NCBI GenBank assembly: GCA_934792465.1 | Contig: CAKVOK010000006.1 | Location: forward strand, 1-64,000 | DNA length: 64,000 nucleotides | Origin: an uncultured Clostridia bacterium | GTDB lineage: Bacteria > Bacillota > Clostridia > RUG12999 | Reading direction: 5' to 3' | Shown here: in pieces, positions 54,273-63,368 of the stretch | How positions within the stretch are numbered: position 1 is the stretch's first letter | How the letters are laid out: the number at the start of each line of letters is the position of its first letter | Notes under the pieces: generated by a model | Told to the model about the DNA's origin: nothing | The model's input: the letters and a program-made list of their open reading frames with translations, nothing else | Database searches by the model: none | Made by a program: the position numbers and the translations under genes

Positions 54273-55313
54273 ATGGTAAAGAAAAAAAGAGTAACCATAA
54301 AGGATATTTCGGAAGAGGTCGGCGTATCCTGTACTATTATAAATAGGGCGCTTAACAATAAAGAAGGGGTAAGTGCGGAAACAAGGCAAAAAATACTCGA
54401 AACGGCAGACAGGCTCGGATATCGGGTAAACAGAGTTGCACAGAGTATGGCGAGAAACTGCATAAATATCGGCGTGCTGATACCCGATTCCTGGCTTGAC
54501 TATTATAATATTATAAAAAAAGGAATAGACGAAGAATTTGAAATATTGCGTGATTATAATGTCGAATGTAAATATTATACGGTTAATAACATTCATTCAA
54601 GCAAGGGAACGATTCAGGCATTGAAAAAATGCATTGAGGACGGCGTTCACGGCGTGATAATCTGTGACGCTTTTCCGTTCGGGCTTGAGAAGATATTCGA
54701 TGAATTAAGGGAAAATAATATAGCCGTGGTGCTTAGCTGCGGTTTGCATTGCCTGAACGACAGGGTTTTGTGTTCGGTGCAGGTAGACGCCTACTGTTCC
54801 GGGAAAATGGCGGCGGAGATGCTCGGGTTTCTTACAAAGGAAAATCCCGATGTCGTAATATTCGTCGGCAACAAGGACAACGATGAGCATCAGCTCAAAA
54901 TTAAAGGGTTCATAGATGAGGCGAAGATTAAAAATCTGAATATCATAGGAATTTACGAAACCCACGACGACGCCGTCATTGCGCATCAGCTTGCGAATAA
55001 GGTTATAGGCGAATGCGACGGTGTGGACGGTATTTATTCGGCTACGGCGAATACGGCTTCGATTTGCGATGCGGTAATAGAAAAAAACTGCAATGCGCAG
55101 ATTGTGGGAACGGATTTGTGCGAGGAAACCGTTAATTATATAAAAAGCGGCGTGATACAGTGTGCAATTTATCAGGACCTTGAAATGCAAGGACGCAAGG
55201 CAATGCGGATTTTGTACGAATACCTTGCGGAGCATGAGGAAACGGATAAAATTGTAAGGATAACACCGCACCTTGTGATAAGCAGCAATGTGGATTCGTA
55301 TTATAAGGAGTAG
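54273..55313 (+). CDS. LacI family transcriptional regulator
   Basis: 346 residues, ATG with CGGAGG 11-12 bases upstream. N-terminal helix-turn-helix VTIKDISEEVGVSCTIINRAL and hinge VNRVAQSMARN, then a periplasmic-binding-protein-like sensor (residues ~65-345) starting NIGVLIPDSW. It probably senses a sugar from the locus and binds the TTAAACGTTTAA-type sites at 30107 and 30391. It lies at the far end of the locus with its own promoter, followed by the epimerase gene. Confidence 0.9.
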   Translation: MVKKKRVTIKDISEEVGVSCTIINRALNNKEGVSAETRQKILETADRLGYRVNRVAQSMARNCINIGVLIPDSWLDYYNIIKKGIDEEFEILRDYNVECKYYTVNNIHSSKGTIQALKKCIEDGVHGVIICDAFPFGLEKIFDELRENNIAVVLSCGLHCLNDRVLCSVQVDAYCSGKMAAEMLGFLTKENPDVVIFVGNKDNDEHQLKIKGFIDEAKIKNLNIIGIYETHDDAVIAHQLANKVIGECDGVDGIYSATANTASICDAVIEKNCNAQIVGTDLCEETVNYIKSGVIQCAIYQDLEMQGRKAMRILYEYLAEHEETDKIVRITPHLVISSNVDSYYKE

Positions 55314-55357
55314 AATGCATATTTCATAATTCTTCGTATCGGAAAAGGAGAATATGA

Positions 55358-56476
55358 ATGGATTATAAATCATATTTAACGGAAAATGTTATACCGTTTT
55401 GGCTGAAAAACGGAATTGACCGTGAGCTTGGCGGAATTTACCTTTATCTGGACGAAAAAGGCAAGCTCTACGGTGATGAAAAAGGTGCTTGGTTTCAAGG
55501 CAGGGCACTTTATACACTGAGCCGTGCATACAACACTATTGAGAAAAGAACGGAGTACTTGAAAGCGGCAGAGGTAATATACGGCTTTTTGAAAAAATGC
55601 CGGCATGATGATGGACGTCTTGGATTTAAGGTTTCAAGGGATGGCAGAACAATTGCCATGAATGATTTTGATTACAGTGAGATGTTTGCGGCAATAGGCT
55701 GTGCCGAATACTTTCTTGCAAGCGGAAATGAGGAAGCGGCGGAATATGCAAAGCTGTTTTTTGAAAAAGCAAGGGAACTGTATTTTGAAAATATGAATGC
55801 TGTGGGAAAAACCTCATTGTATAAGCAGGTCGCACCGTCAATGATTATGCTTTCGGTGTCGCAGATTATGAGAAAGCTTGATTCGAAATACGATAATGTC
55901 GCATCGGATATGCTTGAAGAAATTACGCGCGGCGGCAATGTAAAGGATTTTGCAATGCTTGAAAATGTATCTCCGACGGGAGAATTTGTAAATTCACCGG
56001 AGGGCAGACTTGTAAATCCCGGTCACAGCCTTGAATGTGCATGGTTTTTGATGAGCGAGGGTATGTATCGAAACGATAAGAGCCTTATATCCATTGCAAA
56101 AAATATGATTGACGTATCCATGAATTTGGGTCTTAGAAACAACGGGATTATTGCATTTTGCGACGTTTTGGGGAATCCGCCGGAAGCACTTGAATGGGAT
56201 ATGCATATTTGGTGGCCGCAGTGCGAGGCAATGATAGCAAACTGTCTTTGCTATAAAGCTACAGGTGAAGAAAAGTATATGGACGCTTTTCGAAAGCTTG
56301 AGAATTATGTGTTTACACACTTTGCGGACAAGGTAAACGGTGAATGGTACGGCTATATGCATTATGACGGAACGGTGGCAAATACGCTGAAAGGGAATAT
56401 ATCAAAAGGACTTTTCCACCTGCCCCGTATGCTTATGCAGATTTATGAAATTGAAAATCATAGGATAGTTTTTTAG
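55358..56476 (+). CDS. AGE family epimerase/isomerase
   Basis: 372 residues of the N-acylglucosamine 2-epimerase fold ((alpha/alpha)6 barrel). Conserved landmarks are GAWFQGRALYTLSRAYN, RRVSPTGEF-like region ENVSPTGEF, NPGHSLECAWFL (catalytic His) and MHIWWPQCEAM (second His region). Family members convert GlcNAc/ManNAc, or mannose, glucose and cellobiose. AAGGAG precedes the ATG. In the locus it would turn the sugar left after GH88 and the TIM-barrel enzyme into a usable form. Confidence 0.88.
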   Translation: MDYKSYLTENVIPFWLKNGIDRELGGIYLYLDEKGKLYGDEKGAWFQGRALYTLSRAYNTIEKRTEYLKAAEVIYGFLKKCRHDDGRLGFKVSRDGRTIAMNDFDYSEMFAAIGCAEYFLASGNEEAAEYAKLFFEKARELYFENMNAVGKTSLYKQVAPSMIMLSVSQIMRKLDSKYDNVASDMLEEITRGGNVKDFAMLENVSPTGEFVNSPEGRLVNPGHSLECAWFLMSEGMYRNDKSLISIAKNMIDVSMNLGLRNNGIIAFCDVLGNPPEALEWDMHIWWPQCEAMIANCLCYKATGEEKYMDAFRKLENYVFTHFADKVNGEWYGYMHYDGTVANTLKGNISKGLFHLPRMLMQIYEIENHRIVF

Positions 56477-56483
56477 AGTATCG

Positions 56484-56527
56484 AAAGAGGGTGCAGAAAA
56501 ACGATTTCGTTTTTCTGCACCCTCTTT
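56484..56527. terminator. strong terminator of the polysaccharide locus
   Basis: 21-bp perfect inverted repeat (56484-56504 with 56507-56527; core GAGGGTGCAGAAAAACGA) with a 2-base centre. T-rich on the plus strand (CCTCTTTT). It closely resembles the hairpin at 30050-30089. Confidence 0.85.
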
Positions 56528-56596
56528 TGATAATATATGATTTATGCGGATTTTAGAAAATTGCAGCCAATTTTCCCCACAAACAGCCGATATATA

Positions 56597-57445
56597 AGCT
56601 AAATTTTGCACTACGTGCAAAGCTAAATTATCTCGTTTCACTCGATAGCTAAATTGTTTCTTACGAAACAGCTAAATTAAATTCGCTATGCGAATTTAGC
56701 TATTACAATCCCTCCACCGCCATGGGCGGTCCCCACACCTCCGCTGCACGGTAGCTTCCGGCGCCTTTACACAACCCTTCCACCACTAACGTGGTCCCCC
56801 TCCCCTTACACAGGGGAGGCGTTGGTCTGTGCCGCTGAATTAGGGTTTGTGCGCTTCGATAGGCTCCCCTGTGTAAGGGCACCGGAGTAATGCCTGTGGC
56901 ATACGTAGGCGTGCCTTGGTAGAGCTGGCAGCGTAGCTGACTGAGGGGTTGTAGGTCTGCACTCGCTTCATATAGGCTCCCTCTTCGAGGGAGCTGTCAG
57001 TGTAGCTGACTGAGAGAGTTTATTAAGCTAAATTTTGCACTACGTGCAAAGCTAAATTATCTCATTACATTCGATAGCTAAATTGTTTCTTGCGAAACAG
57101 CTAAATTAAATTCGCTATGCGAATTTAGCTATTACAATCCCTCCACCGCCACGGGCGGTCCCACTCCCTTTACACAAGGATTTTGACAACCCTTCCACCA
57201 CTGACGTGGTCCCCCTCCCCTTACACAGGGGAGGCGTTGGTCTGTGCCGCTGAATTAGGTTTGTGCGGACTTCTATAGGCTACCCTGTGTAAGGGCACTC
57301 ACTTAGGTTTGCACATGCTTCATTAGGCTCCCCTGTGTAAGGGGAGCTGGCAGCGTAGCTGACTGAGGGGTTGTAGGTCTGCACCATACTTCTGCAGGCG
57401 TGCCTTGGTAGAGCTGGCGGCAAAGCCGACTGAGGGGTTGTAGGT
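56597..57445 (-). repeat. R2 - R3 - R2 - R3 array, reverse orientation
   Basis: R2 at 56597-56701 and 57026-57130, R3 at 56703-57020 and 57131-57445, all in minus-strand orientation. An R4 hairpin lies at 57478-57506. These follow tatD, which runs on the minus strand, so the arrays again read in the direction of the upstream gene. Between the two R2 copies the units are the same but the small palindromes differ slightly (TTCTTACGAAAC versus TTCTTGCGAAAC). Nothing else was seen in 56477-57533 apart from the terminator. Confidence 0.85.
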
Positions 57446-57533
57446 ATGCAGAAGCTTGAGGTTTTATATAAAAATTACGGGCGGATATTATCCGCCCGTA
57501 CAGGTTAAAAAAATTATTCGTATTTAATTAATA

Positions 57534-58301
57534 TCAGTCTATTCGGTATACCCGCTTTGCGTTTTCCGTTGTTATGCGTTCGACTTCGCTCAACGGAATA
57601 TTTTTTATTTCGGCAATCTTCTCCGCAACGAGCTTCACGCCTGCCGGGGTGTTGCGCTTGCCCCTGTTCGGCACGGGAGCGAGATACGGACTATCCGTTT
57701 CCAAAACGATGTATTCAAGCGGTATTTCCTGCGCAACCCGAACGGTTTTCACGTTGTTTTTAAAAGTCAGGCTGCCGCCGAGGGCAACCACCATGCCGAG
57801 GTTTATAGCCTCCCTCGCCAGCTCCGCACTGCCCGAAAAGCAGTGCATTATTCCGCCGGTACGGCGCACATCATATTTTTTTATAATATCCATGCAGTCC
57901 TTGTGCGCTTCTCTGTCGTGAATTGCAAAGGGCATATTAAGCTCTGCGGAAAGCGCCATTTGGCGGTCGAACCACTTTTTCTGCGCTTCCTTTTCGTCCG
58001 CACCGTAATGATAATCAAGTCCTATTTCGCCTATCGCAACGGCTTTCGGATGCGCCGCAAGCCGTGCGATTTCTTCTATATCTTTTTCCGTTGTCTGCGC
58101 CGCAAATTCGGGGTGTATTCCCACTGCGGCATATACGAACGGATATTTTTCCGCAAATTCCAGACTTTTTTTCGAGGACTCAACGTCCGAACCGATATTC
58201 GCATACATACCGATTCCGGCAGCATTAAGACCGCATATCACCTCGTCTGCGTCTGCCGAAAACTGCTCGTCGTCCAGATGTGCATGTGTATCAAAAAACA
58301 T
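57534..58301 (-). CDS. TatD family metal-dependent hydrolase
   Basis: 255 residues. TatD-type DNases have a TIM barrel with metal ligands in FDTHAHLDDE, GEIGLDYHYG, HDREAHKD, HCFSGSAELA and LETDSPYLAP, all present. It starts right at the metG stop in the minus-strand order metG-tatD, a common pairing. Confidence 0.95.
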   Translation of the reverse strand: MFFDTHAHLDDEQFSADADEVICGLNAAGIGMYANIGSDVESSKKSLEFAEKYPFVYAAVGIHPEFAAQTTEKDIEEIARLAAHPKAVAIGEIGLDYHYGADEKEAQKKWFDRQMALSAELNMPFAIHDREAHKDCMDIIKKYDVRRTGGIMHCFSGSAELAREAINLGMVVALGGSLTFKNNVKTVRVAQEIPLEYIVLETDSPYLAPVPNRGKRNTPAGVKLVAEKIAEIKNIPLSEVERITTENAKRVYRID

Positions 58302-60206
58302 TTATCCCACCTGCACTCCGCTCTCTATGTCGCCGTCCGTCACGGCAAGTACGAGGTTGTCGCCGTCCGCCGCCGCAAGGAGCATACCGTTGGACTCAAC
58401 GCCCCTTATCTTCGCCGGTTTCAGGTTTGCTATTATGATTATATTTTTGCCTATCATATCTTCGGGTTTGTATGCCTTTGCTATTCCGGAAACAATCTGA
58501 CGTTTGTTTCCGCCGAGGTCGAGCGTAAGCTTCAGAAGCTTGTCGGCTTTTTCCACTTTTTCCGCAGCGATTACCTTTGCAACACGCAAATCCAGCTTTG
58601 CAAAATCTTCAATCGTAATTTCGGGTTTCAGATTAAGCTCTTTTGCCGGCGGTTCTTTCTCGCTCATTATCTCTTTCAGCATAGCTTCTTCGTCTATTCT
58701 TGCGAAGAGCACCTCCGCTTTGCCGGTGTTCGGGCATTTATCTCTGCCGAAGCTCTTAATGCTTTCGAAATCACGTTTTCCGGCGTTTATCTGATTCAGT
58801 ATTTTCTCTGCTGTTTCCGGCATAAATGACGAAAGCAGCACACCTATTATTCTTATTGCTTCTATGAGATTGTGCAGTACGGTTTTGAGGCGTTCCGTGT
58901 CGTTTTTGGCGAGTACCCACGGTGCCGTTTCGTCAATATATTTGTTGCTGCGTTTTGCGAGATTGAATATTGCGTCAACTGCGTCCGCAACACGGAATTC
59001 CGCCATTTTTTCGCATACTGCAGTGACGGTTTCTTCCGCATATTTTATAAATTCTTCGTCAAATTCCGTTTCGTTCGGCACGAACATTTCGCCGCCGAAA
59101 TATTTCTGCGTCATGGCAACGGTTCTGTTTACGAGGTTGCCGAGCGTATTCGCAAGGTCGCTGTTGAAACGTTCTATGAGCGTGTTGTAGGTGATTGTGC
59201 CGTCCTGTGCGAAAGGCATTTCGTGCAGCGAATAGTAACGCACTGCGTCCACGCCGAAATGCTTCACAAGCTCCTGTGCATATATAACGTTTCCTCTGGA
59301 TTTGCTCATTTTTTCCTCACCGAACAGCATCCACGGATGTCCGAATACCTGCTTCGGAAGAGGTTCGCCGAGCGCCATAAGCATAATCGGCCAGTATATC
59401 GTATGGAATCTTAAAATATCTTTACCGATTATATGAACGTCCGCCGGCCAGTATTTTTTGTATAAATCGCCTTTGTTATCCGGACTGTAGCCGAGCGCCG
59501 TGATGTAGTTCGAGAGTGCATCTATCCACACATATACCACATGACCGGGGTCGAAATCCACAGGAATACCCCACGTGAAGCTTGTTCTTGATACGCAGAG
59601 GTCCTGAAGTCCCGGTTTTATGAAGTTGTTTATCATCTCGCGTTTGCGTGATTCCGGCTGAATAAATTTGGGATTTTCGTTGATGTAGTCCATCAGCTTG
59701 TCCTGATATTTGCTCATTTTGAAGAAATATGCTTCTTCCTTTGTCGGTTTTACTTCACGTCCGCAGTCCGGGCATTTGCCGTCTTTCAGCTGCGATTGCG
59801 TCCAGAACGATTCGCACGGCGTGCAGTAGAGTCCCTCGTATTCGCTTTTGTAAATATCGCCTTGGTCGTACAGCTTTTTAAATATTTTCTGCACGGCTTT
59901 AACGTGATAATCGTCGGTTGTGCGGATGAATTTGTCGTAGCTGATGTTGAGCATATCGGCAATCTCACGGATTTCTCCGGCGATTTTGTCAACGTGCTGC
60001 TGCGGAGTTATGCCTGCGGCTTCCGCAATCTCCTGTATTTTCTGTCCGTGTTCGTCCGTTCCGGTGAGGAAGAACACGTCCTTGCCGATGAAACGGTTGA
60101 AACGTGCTATTGCGTCCGTCAGAATAATCTCATATGTATTGCCGATATGAGGTGTTTTCGATGTATACGCAATGGCGGTGGTTATATAAAATTTTTCTTT
60201 ATCCAT
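58302..60206 (-). CDS. metG: methionyl-tRNA synthetase
   Basis: 634 residues from the ATG at 60206 (AAGGAG 6-7 bases upstream on the minus strand; an in-frame GTG at 60248 is not needed). HIGH motif TPHIGNTYE, zinc site CTPCE and CPDCG, KMSKS motif EEKMSKSRGN, and a C-terminal tRNA-binding domain (~525-634, FAKLDLRVAKVIAAEKVE) as in Trbp111. No T-box was seen before it; a repeat array occupies the upstream region. Confidence 0.97.
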   Translation of the reverse strand: MDKEKFYITTAIAYTSKTPHIGNTYEIILTDAIARFNRFIGKDVFFLTGTDEHGQKIQEIAEAAGITPQQHVDKIAGEIREIADMLNISYDKFIRTTDDYHVKAVQKIFKKLYDQGDIYKSEYEGLYCTPCESFWTQSQLKDGKCPDCGREVKPTKEEAYFFKMSKYQDKLMDYINENPKFIQPESRKREMINNFIKPGLQDLCVSRTSFTWGIPVDFDPGHVVYVWIDALSNYITALGYSPDNKGDLYKKYWPADVHIIGKDILRFHTIYWPIMLMALGEPLPKQVFGHPWMLFGEEKMSKSRGNVIYAQELVKHFGVDAVRYYSLHEMPFAQDGTITYNTLIERFNSDLANTLGNLVNRTVAMTQKYFGGEMFVPNETEFDEEFIKYAEETVTAVCEKMAEFRVADAVDAIFNLAKRSNKYIDETAPWVLAKNDTERLKTVLHNLIEAIRIIGVLLSSFMPETAEKILNQINAGKRDFESIKSFGRDKCPNTGKAEVLFARIDEEAMLKEIMSEKEPPAKELNLKPEITIEDFAKLDLRVAKVIAAEKVEKADKLLKLTLDLGGNKRQIVSGIAKAYKPEDMIGKNIIIIANLKPAKIRGVESNGMLLAAADGDNLVLAVTDGDIESGVQVG

Positions 60207-60239
60207 TGTAATCTCCTTCTTTGTTGTTAAGTTTTGATT

Positions 60240-60684
60240 GGTCTGCACATACCTATATAGGCTCCCTCTCAGAGGGAGTAGGTTTGCAGGTGCTTATTTA
60301 TAGATTTTTTCAACGATTGACAATCCCTCCACCGCCACGGGCGGTCCCCACACCTCCGCTGCACGGCAGCTGGTGCAAGCCTTTTTACAACCCTTCCACC
60401 GCTAACGCGGTCCCCCTCCCCTTACACAGGGGAGGCTTTGGCGAGTGCCGCTGAATAGGGTCTGTGCGGACTTCATATAGGCTCCCCTGTGTAAGGGGAG
60501 CTGTCGGCAAAGCCGACTGAGGGGTTGTAGGTCTGCAAATACTTCCGGTTTTGTGCAATGATTTACAATCCCTCCACCGCCACGGGCGGTCCCCACACCT
60601 CCGCTGCACGGCAGCTTCCGGCCCCTTACACAGGGGAGGCGTTAGTTTGTGCCGCTAAATTAAATTCGCTATGCGAATTTAGCT
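60240..60684 (-). repeat. R3 arrays and R2 fragment, reverse orientation
   Basis: R3 elements run from about 60240 to 60652 in minus orientation, with ACCGCTAACGCGGT and ACCGCCACGGGCGGT arms, CCCCTTACACAGGGG and GCTGCACGGCAGC cassettes. A single R2 unit remains at 60653-60684. This lies between the murD stop and the metG start. No promoter for metG could be picked out inside it. Confidence 0.8.
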
Positions 60685-60688
60685 CACA

Positions 60689-62044
60689 TTATCCCAATCT
60701 GTTCACAAGCTCTTTAAATCTGTTGCCTCGCTGCATGAAATTATCAAACAAATCGAACGAAGCGCACATAGGCGACAGAATCACAATATCGCCCTCTTTC
60801 GCATATCCGTATGCGGTCTGTACGGCTTCTTCGAATGAGCGGCACACCGTTATATGCGTGTCGCTGCCGGCGTTTTCCACGGCAGTCTTAATCTTTTCCG
60901 CCGTTGCGCCCACAAGCACGAGTTCTTTCACCTTTTCCTGCACCGGCTTGCCTATCGTATCAAACGGTATTTTTTTATCATATCCGCCGGAAATCATTAT
61001 AAGCTTTTGGCTGAACGAATTGAGCGCAGCAAGAGTTCTTGTCGGGCTGGAAGCTATCGAATCGTTATAAAATTTAATTCCGTTGAATTCTCTGAACAGC
61101 TCTATTCTGTGTTCCACACCGCTGAAATTGCGTGCGACCTCTTTTATATCGTCATAGCTTACAAAATCCTTTGTTGCCGCAGCTGCCGCAAGATAATTTT
61201 CCAGGTTGTGATTTCCCGGAAGCTTTATATCCGATACTTTCATTATCTCCGCACCGTTTTCATCTCTCACAACGCCGTCTGCGGCGTATACGCCGATTTT
61301 TTCTTTTCGGCTGAAATAAACGGCTTTCCCCTTTGCTTCGCCGTACATTCGCCGTGTTATTTCGTTATCGTAATTCACGATAAGCGTATCGTTTTCGTTC
61401 TGGAATTTATAAACGTTTTTCTTCGCTTCCTCATATTCCGCCATATTCTTGTGCCAGTCGAGATGATTCGGCGAAAGGTTCGTGACAACGGCTGTATTCG
61501 CCGATTTCTTCATAGAAAACAGCTGAAAGCTCGAGAGCTCCAGCACCGCCATGTCGGATTCCTTTATTTTTTCTATATCGCCGATGAGCGGTCTGCCTAT
61601 GTTGCCGCCGAGATAGCAGGTGTAGCCTGCCTGTTTTAATATGTTGTATATAAGCGTTGTTGTGGTGGTTTTGCCGTCGCTTCCCGTGACGGCGAATATT
61701 CTGCACGGGCAAAGCTCGAAAAACAGCTCCATTTCGCTTGTCAAAACGCTGCCTTTTTCTGCGGCTTCGAGCAGATACGGGTTGTCCGGGCGCATACCCG
61801 GAGTTTTGAAGATAATATCGTCCGAGATTCCGTCAAGATATTTCTCGCCGCAAACAAGCGTAACTCCCATGCTTTCGAGTTCCGCAGCCTTTTCGGCGAT
61901 GGCTTCCCGTTCCTTTTTGTCACGTGCCGTAACGCACGCACCGAATTTCGTCAGAAACCTGATAAGCGGCATATTGCTGACGCCTATTCCTATTACGGAA
62001 ACTTTTTTACCTTTTATAAAGTCCTCATATTCTTTTAATGTCAT
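60689..62044 (-). CDS. murD: UDP-N-acetylmuramoylalanine-D-glutamate ligase
   Basis: 451 residues, usual length. It adds D-Glu to UDP-MurNAc-L-Ala in peptidoglycan synthesis. The ATP loop is AVTGSDGKTTTTTL; NLSPNHLDWHKNM, GVEHRIELFREFNGIKFYNDS and ILSPMCASFDLFDNFMQRG are typical. A repeat region separates it from metG. Confidence 0.96.
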   Translation of the reverse strand: MTLKEYEDFIKGKKVSVIGIGVSNMPLIRFLTKFGACVTARDKKEREAIAEKAAELESMGVTLVCGEKYLDGISDDIIFKTPGMRPDNPYLLEAAEKGSVLTSEMELFFELCPCRIFAVTGSDGKTTTTTLIYNILKQAGYTCYLGGNIGRPLIGDIEKIKESDMAVLELSSFQLFSMKKSANTAVVTNLSPNHLDWHKNMAEYEEAKKNVYKFQNENDTLIVNYDNEITRRMYGEAKGKAVYFSRKEKIGVYAADGVVRDENGAEIMKVSDIKLPGNHNLENYLAAAAATKDFVSYDDIKEVARNFSGVEHRIELFREFNGIKFYNDSIASSPTRTLAALNSFSQKLIMISGGYDKKIPFDTIGKPVQEKVKELVLVGATAEKIKTAVENAGSDTHITVCRSFEEAVQTAYGYAKEGDIVILSPMCASFDLFDNFMQRGNRFKELVNRLG

Positions 62045-62060
62045 TAATTATCGCTCCAAT

Positions 62061-62306
62061 TTAAAAACGTGATAAATAAGCCTTTACAAATTCTTCTAAA
62101 AGCTCATCTCTTTCAACCTTTGTTATAAGACTTCTCGCACCGAGATGACTTGTTATATATGTCGGGTCGCCGGAGAGAATATATCCGACTATCTGACTCA
62201 TGGGATTATAGCCCTTTTCCTTAAGCGCCGTATATACCTGCGAGATTATATTCTCGACCATGCTTTGCTTTGCTTCTTCCTCTTTATACCAAATTGTGTT
62301 ATCCAT
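62061..62306 (-). CDS. ireB: IreB family regulatory phosphoprotein (UPF0297)
   Basis: 81 residues of the IreB/DUF965 family: NTIWYKEEEAKQ, YTALKEKGYNPMSQIVGYIL, SGDPTYITSH and ELLEEFVKAYL. In Enterococcus IreB is a substrate of the PASTA kinase IreK and controls cell-wall stress and cephalosporin resistance. It sits in a cell-wall gene group (murD next, DacF-like upstream), overlapping the preceding gene by 8 bp. Confidence 0.95.
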   Translation of the reverse strand: MDNTIWYKEEEAKQSMVENIISQVYTALKEKGYNPMSQIVGYILSGDPTYITSHLGARSLITKVERDELLEEFVKAYLSRF

Positions 62307-62655
62307 GACTATGCTCCTTTCCGAAATATCCTGAGATATTCAAATGCATGAGATTTCCGTCTTTCTTAAATCCCAGCAGTTTATATATTTTTTCATCTGT
62401 ATCGTTTATATATACATCGTATACCCGGTTCAAATCCAGAAAATTGAGCGCCGACTTCACCATTATTTCCCGCATGGCTTCTTCGTCCGTTTTCATTTTC
62501 TGTATGATAGCTCCTTTTTCAAACAAATCGAAGCAGATGCCGCCGGTTATTTTTCCTTCTTCGCGGCAGATAAGCATTATTCCGTTTGAGGAATAATCCA
62601 TGTAATTTTTAAAATCCTCGAATTCATCTTTTTTTGCGACAGATATTTTAAACAT
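62299..62655 (-). CDS. small GNAT-like protein, function unknown
   Basis: 118 residues from the ATG at 62655, which overlaps the rluB stop (TAATG). Sequence pattern of a partial GNAT fold: an NGIMLICREEGKITGGICFD strand pair, then EAMREIMVKSALNFLDLN and IYKLLGFKKDGNLMHLNISG. The pyrophosphate-binding loop of typical acetyltransferases is not convincing. Longer upstream starts read inside rluB. Function unknown. Confidence 0.65.
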   Translation of the reverse strand: MFKISVAKKDEFEDFKNYMDYSSNGIMLICREEGKITGGICFDLFEKGAIIQKMKTDEEAMREIMVKSALNFLDLNRVYDVYINDTDEKIYKLLGFKKDGNLMHLNISGYFGKEHSHG

Positions 62656-63365
62656 TATTTTTTCACCAGCCTGTCTATTTCCTGGCGGCGCAGATGCCGC
62701 CACTTGCCTACCGGTAGATTGCCGAGCATTATGTCGCCTATCTGAATACGTTTCAGGCGGATTACCTTGTGACCTATGGCGTCGCACATCAGCCTTACCT
62801 GGCGTTTGTGCCCGTCGCAAATGCCGATTTTAAGAATCGAGGTTTTTTCGTTGCCCTTTTTCAGCTCGACCTCTGCCGGCTTCGTCATATAGTCGCCTAT
62901 GTCCACACCTCTTTGCAGCTGACGTATATCGCTTAATTCGGGCAGACCCTGCACCTCGGCAAGATAATATTTTCTGTGCTGCTTGGACGGATGAATCAGC
63001 TCCTGCGCAAAATCTCCGTCATTCGTGAAAATCAGCAGTCCCTCCGTGTCGGCATCAAGCCTGCCCACGGGATAAATTCTCGCATGAATATCGGCGACAA
63101 GCTCCATGACCGTCGCTTCCGCATGGGAATCGCTGACCGTTGTCACATATCCGGCAGGCTTGTTTAGCATTATATAATACTTTTTCGTTTCACGCTTAAT
63201 CTCTTTGCCGTTTACCTCTACAACATCGTTTTCTTCGTCTACTTTAACTCCGGGTACGGAAACCGTTTCCCCGTTTACCTTAACACGACCGGCGGCTATC
63301 AGCTCCTCGGCTTTGCGCCTGGAAGCTATGCCGGCGTCGGCTATATACTTTTGCAGTCTTACCAT
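62655..63365 (-). CDS. pseudouridine synthase, RluB/RsuA family
   Basis: 236 residues. The N-terminal S4 domain MVRLQKYIADAGIASRRKAE and LIAAGRVKVNG is followed by the catalytic aspartate region YPVGRLDADTEGLLIFTNDG and KRQVRLMCDAIGHKVIRLKR. RsuA modifies 16S rRNA position 516, RluB 23S position 2605; which one is not clear by eye, RluB being more usual in Firmicutes. It ends in a 1-bp overlap with the next gene. Confidence 0.9.
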   Translation of the reverse strand: MVRLQKYIADAGIASRRKAEELIAAGRVKVNGETVSVPGVKVDEENDVVEVNGKEIKRETKKYYIMLNKPAGYVTTVSDSHAEATVMELVADIHARIYPVGRLDADTEGLLIFTNDGDFAQELIHPSKQHRKYYLAEVQGLPELSDIRQLQRGVDIGDYMTKPAEVELKKGNEKTSILKIGICDGHKRQVRLMCDAIGHKVIRLKRIQIGDIMLGNLPVGKWRHLRRQEIDRLVKK

Positions 63366-63368
63366 TGT

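Noticed and set aside
10759..60684. CRISPR array
   Set aside because: Repeat spacing is irregular, the intervals are the same palindromes in each array and no cas genes are present.
62656..62820. Longer N terminus for the small GNAT-like protein
   Set aside because: It would lie within rluB in another frame; the ATG at 62655 gives a TAATG junction as elsewhere in this group.
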